The notes: a model not told the origin generated them from the letters alone. DNA of 60,910 nucleotides from Gemmatimonadota bacterium (GCA_021299375.1 JAJTGR010000031.1:1-60910), one strand, 5' to 3'. Shown: positions 9,874 to 19,117, counted from the first letter of the stretch. A program made the numbers and translations.

Positions 9874-11436
9874 GTGCCCCTGGTGCTGGCCTCCGCGGCG
9901 GGGGATCGCCGCTTCGCCTTGGCGGGGCGCCTCCCCCTCGTACTGGGGCGTGATCCCGTGAGCGATCTCCCCGTCCTCGACCCCGCCGTGTCGCGGCGGC
10001 ATGCCGAGCTTTCGCTCGATGAGGCCGACGCGTTGCTGCGGGTCACCGACCTCGGCTCGCGCAACGGCACGTGGATCAACGGCGCCCGCATACGCCGTGG
10101 GACCGCACGTGCCGGCGATACGATCGCCTTCGGTACCGTGTCGTTCACCGTGCACCCGCCAGACTCGGCGCCGACGTGTGACACACCCTCGCCATCGGCC
10201 ACCGATCCCGGCAGGACACGGATCCGCGAACGGCCGGTGCCGTCGACCGCCCAGGCGGTGGCCGATGTCGCCGCCAGTCACGAGCGGGCCGCCGCGCGGC
10301 TCGCGCAACTGGTCGGGATCGCCCAACACCTCGGAAGGTTCGGGGATCTCGACAGCCTGCTGCAGGCGATCACGTCGGATCTCTTTCAGACGTTCGCTGC
10401 GGATCGCGTGGCCATCCTGCTGGCGTCACCCGATGGCACGCTCGAGACCCGCGTAGCGCAGGATCGCCACGGGACGATTCCCCGACCCATCCCGCGCGCC
10501 ATTGCGCATGGGGTGGCCGCACGACAGGTCGCCCTCCTCACCAACGATGCCGGACGCGACTCGCGCACGATGGGCGAATCGGTGCGGCAGCAGGCGGTGA
10601 AGTCGGCCATGGCGGCCCCGCTGCTCGGTGAAGGCCGGGCCACCATCGGGGTGCTCTATGTCGACCACGTGCAGGACCTGGCCGTCTTCGATGACGACGA
10701 CCTGGCGCTGCTGGTCGCCTTCGCCGGGATTGCCGCCTCGGCCGTTGAGCGCGAGACCGCCGGCCAGCAGTTGCAGCAGGCCACCCGGGTGCGGGAGAAC
10801 TTCGAGCGGTACTTCACGCCCCGCGTTGCCGCGCGGATCGCCGCCGCGACGTCGCGTGTGGTGCCGGGCGGCGTACGTCAGCCCGTGGTCGTGCTCTTCA
10901 GCGACATTCGTGGCTTCACCGCCATTGCGGAGTCCCTACCGCCGGCCCAGATGGCCAACCAGCTGAACGAGTACTTCGCCGCGATGGTGGACTGCGTGTT
11001 CCGCCACGATGGCGCACTCGACAAGTTCATCGGCGACGCGATCATGGCGTATTGGGGGGCCCCCGAGGCCGGCGACGATGACGCCGCCCGGGCCGTCGCG
11101 GCGGCCTTCGACATGCGGCGCCGTCTCGACGCGCTCAATGCGCGCTGGCGCACCGACGACCGCCCCGAACTGCACGCCGGCATCGGCATCCATGCCGGCG
11201 ATGCCTTCGTGGGCAATATCGGGTCACCGCAGCGCCTGGAGTTCACGCTGATCGGTGACACGGTCAACGTGGCCAACCGCCTGTGTCGGCTGGCGCAGGC
11301 CCGTGAGATACTGGTCAGCGAGCCGATCCAGGACCTCCTCGGGGAGGCCGTCGTGTGTCACCGGCGCACAGATCTCCATGTGGCTCGTCGGAGCGGCCCT
11401 GACGGCCGGGTGTGGCAGGTGGAGCGTCCGACATGA
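9874..11436 (+). CDS. FHA-GAF-class III adenylate/guanylate cyclase
   Basis: This is a soluble signalling protein of about 520 residues. An N-terminal FHA domain (residues ~1-90) has GRDPVSD, SRRHAEL and GSRNGTWING, so it should bind phosphothreonine peptides. A GAF domain follows (~130-300). A class III nucleotide cyclase catalytic domain fills the C-terminus. Both metal-binding Asp residues (FSDIRGF, FIGDAIMAYWG), the substrate Lys (DKFIGD) and the Asn/Arg pair in VNVANRL are present, so activity is expected. cAMP is more likely than cGMP, but this is not proven. The start is GTG 9874, 10 bp after trpE. The stop overlaps the next gene as ATGA. Confidence 0.92.
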   Translation: MPLVLASAAGDRRFALAGRLPLVLGRDPVSDLPVLDPAVSRRHAELSLDEADALLRVTDLGSRNGTWINGARIRRGTARAGDTIAFGTVSFTVHPPDSAPTCDTPSPSATDPGRTRIRERPVPSTAQAVADVAASHERAAARLAQLVGIAQHLGRFGDLDSLLQAITSDLFQTFAADRVAILLASPDGTLETRVAQDRHGTIPRPIPRAIAHGVAARQVALLTNDAGRDSRTMGESVRQQAVKSAMAAPLLGEGRATIGVLYVDHVQDLAVFDDDDLALLVAFAGIAASAVERETAGQQLQQATRVRENFERYFTPRVAARIAAATSRVVPGGVRQPVVVLFSDIRGFTAIAESLPPAQMANQLNEYFAAMVDCVFRHDGALDKFIGDAIMAYWGAPEAGDDDAARAVAAAFDMRRRLDALNARWRTDDRPELHAGIGIHAGDAFVGNIGSPQRLEFTLIGDTVNVANRLCRLAQAREILVSEPIQDLLGEAVVCHRRTDLHVARRSGPDGRVWQVERPT

Positions 11437-12233
11437 GCCTCCCCGCCGACATCGGGCTGCAGCCTGTCCACCCGACGCTCCCCGTTGCCATTCAGGTGGG
11501 GAACGCCGATGTCACCGCCCACCCCGCGGTCCGCGATGACCTGCTGGCGATCGTGCGCGCGTACGGCTCGATGTACGACTGGGCTGCCGAGCAACCGCAG
11601 CCCCGTGCGCTACGGGGGCGGGCGCCTGTGTACGTCGCCACGCTGCCCTTGTCAGGGGTGCAGGTGGTGGTGCGGCATGCGTGGCACGGCGGGCTGCTCG
11701 CCCCGCTTACCGGCGACCGGTTCCGCCGCCCCACGCGTGCCCCGCGCGAGATGCAGCGTTCGGCCGCGCTGCGCACCGCCGGGATCCCCACCACCGAAGT
11801 CCTTGGCTTTGTCCGCTACGACGCCGGCCTCGGACTGGCCCGTGTGGATGTCGTCACACGGTTCGTGGACGACACGGCGGACCTGGGCATGGTGCTGGCG
11901 GGGCTGACGCCCGAGCTGGATGGCGAACCGGCGCTGGATGCGACGATCGACCTGCTGCGGGCACTCGCCCAGCGCGGCATCGTCCACCCCGACCTGAACG
12001 TGAAGAACATCCTGCTAGGCCGACGCGAGACGGGCTCGACCTATGCCCTCGTGATCGATATCGACGTGGTGGACTGGGACCCGCGCCGGTCGGCCACGGA
12101 GGCCATGACGCGCAACATCGCGCGCCTGCTGCGTTCGATGCGCAAGTGGCGGCGCCAGTTCGGGTGCGAGTTGACCGACCAGCGACTGACCGCGCTGCAG
12201 CAGGCGGCGCTCGACGCGGTCGCCGAGACCTGA
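11433..12233 (+). CDS. Kdo kinase (KdkA)/lipopolysaccharide kinase family protein
   Basis: This protein kinase-like enzyme of 266 residues probably phosphorylates 3-deoxy-manno-octulosonic acid in the lipopolysaccharide inner core. The segment VVRHAWHGGLLAPLTGDRF matches the RHYxRGGL glycine-rich region of KdkA/WaaP-type kinases. The catalytic loop is HPDLNVKNILL, with Asp and Asn in place. The metal-binding segment VIDIDVVDWD follows. It overlaps the cyclase stop (ATGA) and is followed 4 bp later by a heptosyltransferase-like gene, which supports a role in LPS core synthesis. Confidence 0.78.
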   Translation: MSLPADIGLQPVHPTLPVAIQVGNADVTAHPAVRDDLLAIVRAYGSMYDWAAEQPQPRALRGRAPVYVATLPLSGVQVVVRHAWHGGLLAPLTGDRFRRPTRAPREMQRSAALRTAGIPTTEVLGFVRYDAGLGLARVDVVTRFVDDTADLGMVLAGLTPELDGEPALDATIDLLRALAQRGIVHPDLNVKNILLGRRETGSTYALVIDIDVVDWDPRRSATEAMTRNIARLLRSMRKWRRQFGCELTDQRLTALQQAALDAVAET

Positions 12234-12237
12234 CGGT

Positions 12238-13326
12238 ATGCCTTCCCCTACCACACCACCACTACCGCCGCTGCGCCTCGACCGCATCGGTATCGTGATG
12301 ATGAGCGCCGTCGGCGATGCGGTGCACGTCATGCCCATCATCCACGCGCTCAAGGCCCATGCACCCACCAGTCACATCACCTGGGTGTTGCAGCCCGGCC
12401 CGGCCACGCTGGTAGAGGGCCATCCGCTCGTGGACGACATCGTGCGCTTCGATCGCGCCAGAGGCTGGCGGGCGTTTCTCGAGACGCGACAGGCGCTCGC
12501 CGCGCGCTGCTTCGACATCGTGCTCGCCCTGCAGGTGTACTTCAAGGCTGGTCTCATTACCGGCTTCACGCGGGCACCCGTCAAGCTTGGCTTCGACCGG
12601 GCCCGGGCCCGCGATGCCAACTGGCTGTTCACGACGCACCGCATCGCGCCGCACGCCGGGCAGCATGTCCAGGACCAGTACTTCGAGTTCCTCGATGCGC
12701 TCGGTGTGCCGCATGGCGCACCGTCATGGACGCTGGGGCCGTGGAACGAGGAGGAGCGCGCCTGGCAGCGCACCTTTCTCGGGCAGTTCGACCGACCGAT
12801 TGCACCAATCGTGGTGGCCACCAGCAAGGCCGCCAAGGACTGGCTCCCCGAGCGGTGGGCGGCCGTCTGCCACCTGCTCTGGCATGAGCACGGGCTGCAG
12901 CCGGTACTCGTGGGTGGGCGCTCGGCGCGCGAACTGGCCGCCGAGCAGGTCATCCTGCGCGCGGCCCCGATGGCCCACTCCGCCCTCGGGAGCGGTTTGC
13001 GCAAACTGGCGGCCATCCTCGATGGTGCCGCGGTCGCCCTTTCACCGGACACCGGGCCGCTGCACCTCGCGATCGCCCTGCGCACGCCCGTGATCTCGCT
13101 CCTGGGGTACACCAACCCCAAGCGCGTCGGCCCGTACGATTTCGCGCACGACCTCATGATCGATGCGTACGGTGACCCAGGTGAGGACTACCCGCTCGAC
13201 ATGGTCTATCGGGAGGGGCGCATGCCCCGCATCACGGTGGACGACGTCGCGGCCCGCTTGGCCCACTGGCGTATGCAGTATCGCGACGCGCGCCTGGCAC
13301 AGATCGCCCCGCTGACCGCACCCTGA
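12238..13326 (+). CDS. Glycosyltransferase family 9 (heptosyltransferase-like)
   Basis: This enzyme of 362 residues is predicted to add a heptose from ADP-heptose to LPS core on the cytoplasmic face. The N-terminal Rossmann half starts RIGIVMMSAVGDAVHVMPIIHAL, a WaaC/WaaF signature. The C-terminal half has VVATSKAAKDWLPERWA and the donor-site segment SPDTGPLHLAIALRTPVISLLG. It is the last gene of the trpE-cyclase-kinase run and converges on maf 22 bp away. Whether it is heptosyltransferase I, II or another GT9 cannot be told from the sequence. Confidence 0.88.
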   Translation: MPSPTTPPLPPLRLDRIGIVMMSAVGDAVHVMPIIHALKAHAPTSHITWVLQPGPATLVEGHPLVDDIVRFDRARGWRAFLETRQALAARCFDIVLALQVYFKAGLITGFTRAPVKLGFDRARARDANWLFTTHRIAPHAGQHVQDQYFEFLDALGVPHGAPSWTLGPWNEEERAWQRTFLGQFDRPIAPIVVATSKAAKDWLPERWAAVCHLLWHEHGLQPVLVGGRSARELAAEQVILRAAPMAHSALGSGLRKLAAILDGAAVALSPDTGPLHLAIALRTPVISLLGYTNPKRVGPYDFAHDLMIDAYGDPGEDYPLDMVYREGRMPRITVDDVAARLAHWRMQYRDARLAQIAPLTAP

Positions 13327-13348
13327 TCAGCGGCGGCCCGCGTGGTGT

Positions 13349-13957
13349 TCAGCGCGTGATGGGGCCGAACTCGTATCGGTATCCCAGTGCGCGCACGACG
13401 TGCACGAGGCGCCCGAGCGGCAGCCCCATCACCGCGTAATAGTCGCCGTCGATGCGTTCGACGAGCGTGGCGCCATAGCCCTGAATGCCGTACGCCCCAG
13501 CCTTGTCCATGGGTTCGCCGGTGTCCGCGTAGGCCGCGATCTGCGCGGCCGTGAGGGACCGGAAGTGCACCGTGACTGCCTCGACGCTGGAACGGGTCTC
13601 CCCCTCGTGGGCCACCGCGACGGCCGTGTACACCAGGTGCGCACGACCGGAGAGCGTCGTGAGCATGCGCATGGCATCGGCGCGATCGGCCGGCTTGCCG
13701 AGGATGGCGCCGTCCACCACCACGATGGTGTCCGAGCCAATGATGAGCGCGTCGGGGTGCTGCAGCGCCAGTGTGTGGGCCTTCTCGCGAGCCAGCCGCT
13801 CGCAGTGTGGCACCGGCTCCTCTCCCGGCCGCACCGTTTCGTCGATGTCGGCAGGTCGCACCTCGTGGGCGATGCCGATGAGCGACAGCAACTCGCGCCG
13901 GCGCGGTGACTGCGAGGCAAGGATCACACGGACCGGCGTCTTGTCGGTGGCGGACAT
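13349..13957 (-). CDS. maf: Maf-family nucleotide pyrophosphatase
   Basis: Maf enzymes hydrolyse non-canonical or excess nucleoside triphosphates such as dTTP/UTP or m7GTP. The product has 202 residues. The motifs ASQSPRRRELL, the catalytic region IGSDTIVVVDG, KPADRADAMRML and the substrate loop DKAGAYGIQG are all present. The gene converges on the GT9 gene and diverges from metZ. A -10-like TAAACT sits 6 nt before its ATG. Confidence 0.94.
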   Translation of the reverse strand: MSATDKTPVRVILASQSPRRRELLSLIGIAHEVRPADIDETVRPGEEPVPHCERLAREKAHTLALQHPDALIIGSDTIVVVDGAILGKPADRADAMRMLTTLSGRAHLVYTAVAVAHEGETRSSVEAVTVHFRSLTAAQIAAYADTGEPMDKAGAYGIQGYGATLVERIDGDYYAVMGLPLGRLVHVVRALGYRYEFGPITR

Positions 13958-13963
13958 GGCGTA

Positions 13964-13969
13964 AGTTTA
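13964..13969 (-). promoter_or_regulatory. -10 element (TAAACT) for maf
   Basis: Read on the minus strand, TAAACT is separated from the maf ATG by 6 nt. This places the transcription start on the start codon. Confidence 0.4.
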
Positions 13970-14021
13970 CGCAGCCTCCGCTGCAGGGGGCACCCGGCCC
14001 GCTCCCTTCGCCGCCCGACGC

Positions 14022-15212
14022 ATGTCCGACGACCGCACGCCCGAGCCCTCGCCGCCGCACTTCGAGACGATCGCCATCCGCACCCAGGCGCCCACCACGC
14101 CGGAGCGCGAGCACTCCGTGCCGCTGTATCTCACGTCGAGTTTCCAGTTCGACGACGCCGAGCATGCGCGCGCCCTCTTTGCGGACGAGATCCCGGGCAA
14201 CATCTACAGCCGGTACGCCAATCCCAACACCGACGAGTTCATTCGCAAGCTGTGCCTGCTCGAGGGTGGCGAGGACGGTATCGCCACCGCGTCCGGCATG
14301 TCCGCGGTCTTCACCGCCATCGCCGCCCGGGTGTCGGCCGGCGATCATGTCCTCGCTTCCCGCGCGCTGTTCGGCTCGACGCACCAGCTCTTCACGCGGA
14401 TCCTGCCCAGGTGGGGCGTGGTCTCGGACTACGCCGACGTATCCGACCCGGGGTCGTGGGAACGTCTGCTGCGGCCGACCACGCGCCTGATCTTCGTCGA
14501 AACACCGAGCAATCCCGGGCTCGAACTCATCGACCTCGAATGGCTCGGTGCGCTGGCACGTTCGCGCGGCATTCCGCTCGTGGTCGACAACTGCTTTGCC
14601 ACCCCGTATCTGCAGCGCCCGCTGGCGCTCGGGGCTTCGGTCGTCATCCACTCGGCGACCAAGTTCATCGACGGTCAGGGGCGTACCCTTGGTGGCGCCA
14701 TCGTCGGCGATCGCGCGTACCTCGCCGACTGCCGGTTCTTCGCCCGCCACACGGGCCCGGCCATGAGCGCCTTCAATGCGTGGGTCTTGTCGAAGTCGCT
14801 GGAAACGCTCGCCGTACGGATGGACCGGCACTGTCAGAATGCGCTCACCCTCGCGCGGCATCTTGAGGGGCACCCCGCCCTCGAGGCGGTACGCTACCCG
14901 TTCCTCCCCTCACACCCGCAGTACGCCCTGGCTCGACGGCAGATGGCGCAAGGCGGCGGCATCGTCGCGCTCGTGCTGAAGGGAGGCCTCGAGGCCGGAC
15001 GGCGGGTGCTCGATCGCGTGCAACTCGTGAGCCACTCCGCCAATCTGGGAGACACGCGCACAATCGTGACGCACCCGGCCTCCACCACGCACAGCAAGCT
15101 GACCCCGGCGGAGCGGCGCGCCGTCGGCATCTCCGACGGGCTCATTCGGGTCAGCGTCGGCCTCGAACATGTCGGCGACATCATCTCCGACCTCGAGCAG
15201 GCGATGGCCTGA
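14022..15212 (+). CDS. metZ: O-succinylhomoserine (or O-acetylhomoserine) sulfhydrylase
   Basis: This PLP enzyme of the Cys/Met metabolism family combines an activated homoserine with sulfide to give homocysteine. The product has 396 residues. The family N-terminus is AIRTQAPTTPEREHSVPLYL. The PLP Lys lies in HSATKFIDGQGRTLGGAI, where the 'DGQGR' form is typical of MetZ-type sulfhydrylases. SNPGLELIDLEWL and ASTTHSKLTPAERRAVGIS are also typical. A second family member, of the CGS/CGL type, is at 24.1 kb. Substrate preference (succinyl or acetyl) is not decided here. Confidence 0.88.
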   Translation: MSDDRTPEPSPPHFETIAIRTQAPTTPEREHSVPLYLTSSFQFDDAEHARALFADEIPGNIYSRYANPNTDEFIRKLCLLEGGEDGIATASGMSAVFTAIAARVSAGDHVLASRALFGSTHQLFTRILPRWGVVSDYADVSDPGSWERLLRPTTRLIFVETPSNPGLELIDLEWLGALARSRGIPLVVDNCFATPYLQRPLALGASVVIHSATKFIDGQGRTLGGAIVGDRAYLADCRFFARHTGPAMSAFNAWVLSKSLETLAVRMDRHCQNALTLARHLEGHPALEAVRYPFLPSHPQYALARRQMAQGGGIVALVLKGGLEAGRRVLDRVQLVSHSANLGDTRTIVTHPASTTHSKLTPAERRAVGISDGLIRVSVGLEHVGDIISDLEQAMA

Positions 15213-15239
15213 CCGCAGGCCCTGACTCACGCTGAAACG

Positions 15240-15719
15240 CTACGTCGAGGGCGATGGGGCCTCGCGCTCGAGCCAAATTGTGACGGGACCATCATTCACA
15301 AGTTCGACGTCCATCCGGGCGCCGAACTCACCCGTCTCGACGATCATGCCCCGCTCGCGCAGACTGCGCACAAATTGATTATATAAGGGGACAGCGAGGT
15401 CCGGTTTGGCGGCGTCCACGAAGCTGGGACGCCGGCCTTTCCTGACATCGGCATACAGCGTGAACTGAGAGACGACCAGCAGGGCACCGCCGTTCGCTCC
15501 CAGATCATGGTTAAGTTTCTGGTCTTCGTCAGGAAAGAGACGGAGTCCGAGCACCTTGTCGGTCATCCACTCGAGTTCGGCGCTGGTGTCCGTGTGCGTG
15601 AAGCCTACGAGCAGCACGTACCCGTCCCCGATGCGCCCGCTGACTCGAACCGGATCGTCGGGCAACTCCCCGCGAATGCGGACTTCGGCACGCGTCACCC
15701 GCTGAAGCAGTATTCGCAT
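15240..15719 (-). CDS. dtd: D-aminoacyl-tRNA deacylase
   Basis: Dtd removes D-amino acids and glycine wrongly attached to tRNA. The product has 159 residues, slightly longer than the usual ~145. It starts MRILLQRVTRAEV and has the active-site signature SQFTLYADVRKGRRPSF. The cross-subunit region is NDGPVTIWLE, where the family's Gly-cis-Pro is found in a related position. The gene converges with metZ. Confidence 0.95.
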   Translation of the reverse strand: MRILLQRVTRAEVRIRGELPDDPVRVSGRIGDGYVLLVGFTHTDTSAELEWMTDKVLGLRLFPDEDQKLNHDLGANGGALLVVSQFTLYADVRKGRRPSFVDAAKPDLAVPLYNQFVRSLRERGMIVETGEFGARMDVELVNDGPVTIWLEREAPSPST

Positions 15720-15790
15720 CGCATCTCAGGTTGGCTTTGCACGTGAAACTCCGGGACGACCGCTGAAAGGATCTTCCACGTGCAGGGACA

Positions 15791-17374
15791 ATGTCAATCA
15801 TCACGACCGTGCAACCACGCCTTGCCCTCCATTTCGATCTGACGCCGCGCACTGCGGCGACAGACGCCGACTCCGCCTTCCTCGCTGCCTGCGTGGCGTG
15901 GCTTGGCCTTGACCAGGGTCAGCAACTCAGCTGGGATACGCCTTCGAATCACACACTCGACGGTGGTCGGATTCTGCGCTGGGCTCCGTTCCGGCACGAG
16001 GGGGCGGCGCTGGCGGACATCGTCGTGCATGCGCCCGATCCGCTCGATCGCTCGTTGCAGTGGTCCACGCAGGTCACGTACGTGGCGACGACCACGACAT
16101 CGGGTGCCGTGCACCGGCAGGTCAACATCCGCGTGGGAACCGAGGGCGGAACCAGCAATGGGGCGCCGCCGCCGGTTCGTCCGCCCCGCCTCCTGGCCGA
16201 GTTGGACGCCGCGTTCACCTTGGTGTCCAACGATGGCCCCCTGCAGCGTGTCCCCACGCAGCTTGAGGCCGGTACGCTGGATGCATTCGTGCGCTTCGTG
16301 CTCTGCGATCCGGCGCGCACCATGCCGGTGCTGCTGCTCACCGAGCTTCCCGACGGTGGTTTCGTGCTGCCGCCCGAGCAGTTCGCGGGCGAGATGTTCG
16401 GGCTTGGCCTCTGCTTCCAGTTGCGCCACTCGGACACGTTCGCCCTGTCCGATGCCGTGGGCGGCCATGCCCGCTCGGTCTTCCTCGGGTCGGCACGCGC
16501 GTACCTGCCTGGCTTCACCCTCGAGTCCGACCCGTTCCAGCACCCCCTCGTTCTGGCGCGTGCGCTTGCGCTGCCTGGTGAGCGGCGACGCCTCGTGCAG
16601 CGCCTTGCCGAGGTGTCGGTCCAGCGCCCATTCTCCGATCCGGCCATCGCCGATACGCTGCGCGACCTGCGGGCGGCGGCGTACGGCGCGCGCCCCGATG
16701 CGGCCGAGGCCTTGGCCGCCGCGGAATCCGGCGTCGAGATGGACAAGGGGCAGATGGTTGCCCTGGTCCGCCAACTCGAAGAGGCGCTCCGCGCCGCTGA
16801 GGGGGAACTCGCCCGCACCCGCGAGCGGCTGAACGACTCGCGACAGGCACTTGAGGCGGAGAAGGCCGCCGCGCGCGCCCTGCGCACGACACTGGCGGCA
16901 TACAAGGAGCGGCAGCCGATCGCCAAGGCCGCCAGTGATGCGCCGCAGTCCGTGCTCGAGGCCGTCGAGCGGGCACAGGCGCTCTACAGCGACGCGCTGC
17001 GTATCCTGCCGTCGGCATTCACCGCCTCCAGGGAGTCGGAGTTCCCCGATCCGGATACCGCCTGGTCGTATCTCAAGGCCCTCGGCGAGGTTGGTCGTCG
17101 CCGTCAGGACCGCGCGCTGGGACGACCACTCGGCGAGGTCTTCGCCGATCTGGGCGTCGACTATTCACCGGGCCCCTCCGATCCCACCCGCAAGACGCCG
17201 TATGTGTTCCGAGACGGGGACCGCGAGGTCGAGTGCGCCGACCAGCTTCGCAAGGGCAGCAACCCTGTCACCTGCCTGCGCATCTACTTTGCCAGCACCG
17301 AGGACGGCGGGTTCGTGATTGGCCACGTCGGCCGTCAGATCGACGTCATTGCCAAGGCGGCCGCGGCCGAGTAG
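15791..17374 (+). CDS. Unrecognised 527-residue protein with central coiled coil
   Basis: I do not recognise this protein. It looks cytoplasmic, with no signal peptide or membrane segment. Residues ~1-130 look beta-rich (for example QWSTQVTYVATTTTSGAV). Residues ~145-260 form a compact domain with GGFVLPPEQFAGEMFGLGLC and ARSVFLGSARAYLPGF. A helical coiled-coil stretch runs from ~315 to 365 (MVALVRQLEEALRAAEGEL and following). The C-terminal ~100 residues include CLRIYFASTEDGGFVIGHVG, a pattern resembling small RelE-fold-like domains. The gene is monocistronic, diverging from dtd and ending at a hairpin shared with prfC. It could be a regulator, toxin or defence protein, but none of these is shown. 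Confidence 0.8.
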   Translation: MSIITTVQPRLALHFDLTPRTAATDADSAFLAACVAWLGLDQGQQLSWDTPSNHTLDGGRILRWAPFRHEGAALADIVVHAPDPLDRSLQWSTQVTYVATTTTSGAVHRQVNIRVGTEGGTSNGAPPPVRPPRLLAELDAAFTLVSNDGPLQRVPTQLEAGTLDAFVRFVLCDPARTMPVLLLTELPDGGFVLPPEQFAGEMFGLGLCFQLRHSDTFALSDAVGGHARSVFLGSARAYLPGFTLESDPFQHPLVLARALALPGERRRLVQRLAEVSVQRPFSDPAIADTLRDLRAAAYGARPDAAEALAAAESGVEMDKGQMVALVRQLEEALRAAEGELARTRERLNDSRQALEAEKAAARALRTTLAAYKERQPIAKAASDAPQSVLEAVERAQALYSDALRILPSAFTASRESEFPDPDTAWSYLKALGEVGRRRQDRALGRPLGEVFADLGVDYSPGPSDPTRKTPYVFRDGDREVECADQLRKGSNPVTCLRIYFASTEDGGFVIGHVGRQIDVIAKAAAAE

Positions 17375-17402
17375 TCGCGCACCGCAGGCCGGTCAAACCA
17401 CG

Positions 17403-17438
17403 ACGCCCCACCTCGCCGATTGCGGCTGGGTGGGGCGT
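17403..17438. terminator. Bidirectional hairpin terminator between convergent genes
   Basis: A 10-bp outer stem (acgccccacc, 17403-17412, with 17429-17438) encloses a second 4-bp stem gccg/cggc around loop attg. It lies between the stop codons of the 527-residue gene and prfC. No long T-run is present on either strand. Confidence 0.6.
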
Positions 17439-17470
17439 GTGCGTTGTACACCGGGGCGCCGGGCGGCCCG

Positions 17471-19105
17471 CTACGGCGCCGTCTCGTGGAACTGCACGCT
17501 GGTCTCGTGCTGCAGTGCCCGCCGCAGCGCCCACTGATCCTGAAAGAGCACCACCACGTTGTCCTTGTGGTCGTACACCTTCATGCGACCGAGGCCCGTC
17601 GCCACGCGCTCCACATCGGCCTTGGGCCCCGTCAGCCATCGCGGCCAGCGGTACGACATCTTCTCGAACTTGCAGGGCGCCGAGTACTCGTACTCGAGGC
17701 GGAACGCCATCACGTCGAACTGCAATTGACCAACCGCGCCCACGATCGGCTGCGAGCCGGCGCTCGTCTCGGCATAGAACACCTGCGCCGCCCCCTCCTC
17801 GGTGAGCTGGCGCAGCCCCTGGTCGAACTGCTTGCGCTTCATCGGGTCGGCGGGCATCGCACGCGCGAAGTGCTCGGGAGCGAAGCGCGGGATTCCCTGA
17901 AACTCGAGCGCGCCGTCGCCGCCAAGGGTGTCCCCGATCCGCAAGTTGCCGCGGTCCATGACGCCGATCACGTCACCCGGCCACGCCTCCTCGATGGCCA
18001 CACGGTCGCGCGCCATGAACTGTTGCGGCGCCGCGAGGCGAATGGGCTTGCCCGTGCGCTGGTGTACCACCTGCATGCCCGCCTCGAAGTGACCGGACAC
18101 AATACGGAGGAACGCCACCCGGTCACGATGCTTGGGGTCCATGTTCGCCTGGATCTTGAACACGAATCCCGTGAAGGCATCGCGGACCGGCTCCACCGGT
18201 CCGACGTTGGAATCGCGGGGCCCCGGCGGCGGTGCCAGCTCGAGGAACTCCCGCAGAAACGGCTCGATGCCGAAGTTCGTGAGCGCTGAACCGAAGAACA
18301 CCGGGGTGAGCGCCCCGTCGATCACTCGCTGGTGCACGTATTCGTGGCCCGCGGCGTCGAGGAGCTCGATGTCCCCCATGAGCCGGTCGAACGCGCTCTC
18401 TCCCATCGCATCGATCAGCGACGGATCGTCGATGCCCACGATGGTGTCATCGGCGCGCGTGGCCCCGCGGTCACCGCTGCGCTCGAACAGGTGCACCTCA
18501 CGCTTGAGCCGGTCGTACACCCCCACGAACATGTCGTTCTCGAACACGGGCCACGTCGCCGCGTAGCAGTCGATGCCGAGATCGGCCTCGACATCCTGAA
18601 TGAGCTTGAGCGGATCCTCGCCGTGGCGATCGCACTTGTTCACGAGGGTGAAGATCGGCGTCCGACGCATCTTGCAGACGTCGAACAGCTGTCGGGTGCG
18701 CTCCTCGACGCCCTTGCGGTTGTCGAGCAGCATGATGGCGCTGTCGGCCGCCACGAGTGTGCGGTAGGTGTCTTCGGAGAAGTCTTCGTGTCCCGGGGTG
18801 TCCAGCAGGTTGAGCTGGTAGCCGAGAAACTCGAACTGCAGGACCGAGCTGGTGACCGAGATGCCGCGTTCCTGCTCCAGCTTCATCCAGTCGGACGTGG
18901 CGTGCCGCGAGGCGCGGCGGGCCTTGACCGAGCCGGCCAGATGAATGGCCCCGCCGTACAGGAGCAGCTTCTCCGTGAGCGTGGTCTTGCCCGCATCGGG
19001 GTGCGAGATGATGGCGAACGTGCGGCGTCGGGCGACCTCGCGCACGAGGCGGCCATGGTCGACGGGTGCGGCGGTCGGCTGGAGGTCGAGACTGCTGTTG
19101 GACAT
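17471..19105 (-). CDS. prfC: Peptide chain release factor 3
   Basis: RF3 is the GTPase that removes RF1/RF2 from the ribosome after peptide release. The product has 544 residues. The GTPase motifs are ISHPDAGKTTLTEKLL, the RGISVTSSV switch region, DTPGHEDFSEDTYR and VNKCDR. The RF3-specific RRASRHATSDWMKLEQERG and the domain-3 region QLQFDVMAFRLEYEY separate it from EF-G. A TAGCTT -10 element lies 6 nt before the ATG. It is followed upstream by glmS in the same direction, 139 bp away. Confidence 0.96.
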   Translation of the reverse strand: MSNSSLDLQPTAAPVDHGRLVREVARRRTFAIISHPDAGKTTLTEKLLLYGGAIHLAGSVKARRASRHATSDWMKLEQERGISVTSSVLQFEFLGYQLNLLDTPGHEDFSEDTYRTLVAADSAIMLLDNRKGVEERTRQLFDVCKMRRTPIFTLVNKCDRHGEDPLKLIQDVEADLGIDCYAATWPVFENDMFVGVYDRLKREVHLFERSGDRGATRADDTIVGIDDPSLIDAMGESAFDRLMGDIELLDAAGHEYVHQRVIDGALTPVFFGSALTNFGIEPFLREFLELAPPPGPRDSNVGPVEPVRDAFTGFVFKIQANMDPKHRDRVAFLRIVSGHFEAGMQVVHQRTGKPIRLAAPQQFMARDRVAIEEAWPGDVIGVMDRGNLRIGDTLGGDGALEFQGIPRFAPEHFARAMPADPMKRKQFDQGLRQLTEEGAAQVFYAETSAGSQPIVGAVGQLQFDVMAFRLEYEYSAPCKFEKMSYRWPRWLTGPKADVERVATGLGRMKVYDHKDNVVVLFQDQWALRRALQHETSVQFHETAP

Positions 19106-19111
19106 CTCCGC

Positions 19112-19117
19112 AAGCTA
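19112..19117 (-). promoter_or_regulatory. -10 element (TAGCTT) for prfC
   Basis: Read on the minus strand, TAGCTT is followed by 6 nt and then ATG, which would give a leaderless mRNA. No clear -35 box is visible. Confidence 0.5.
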
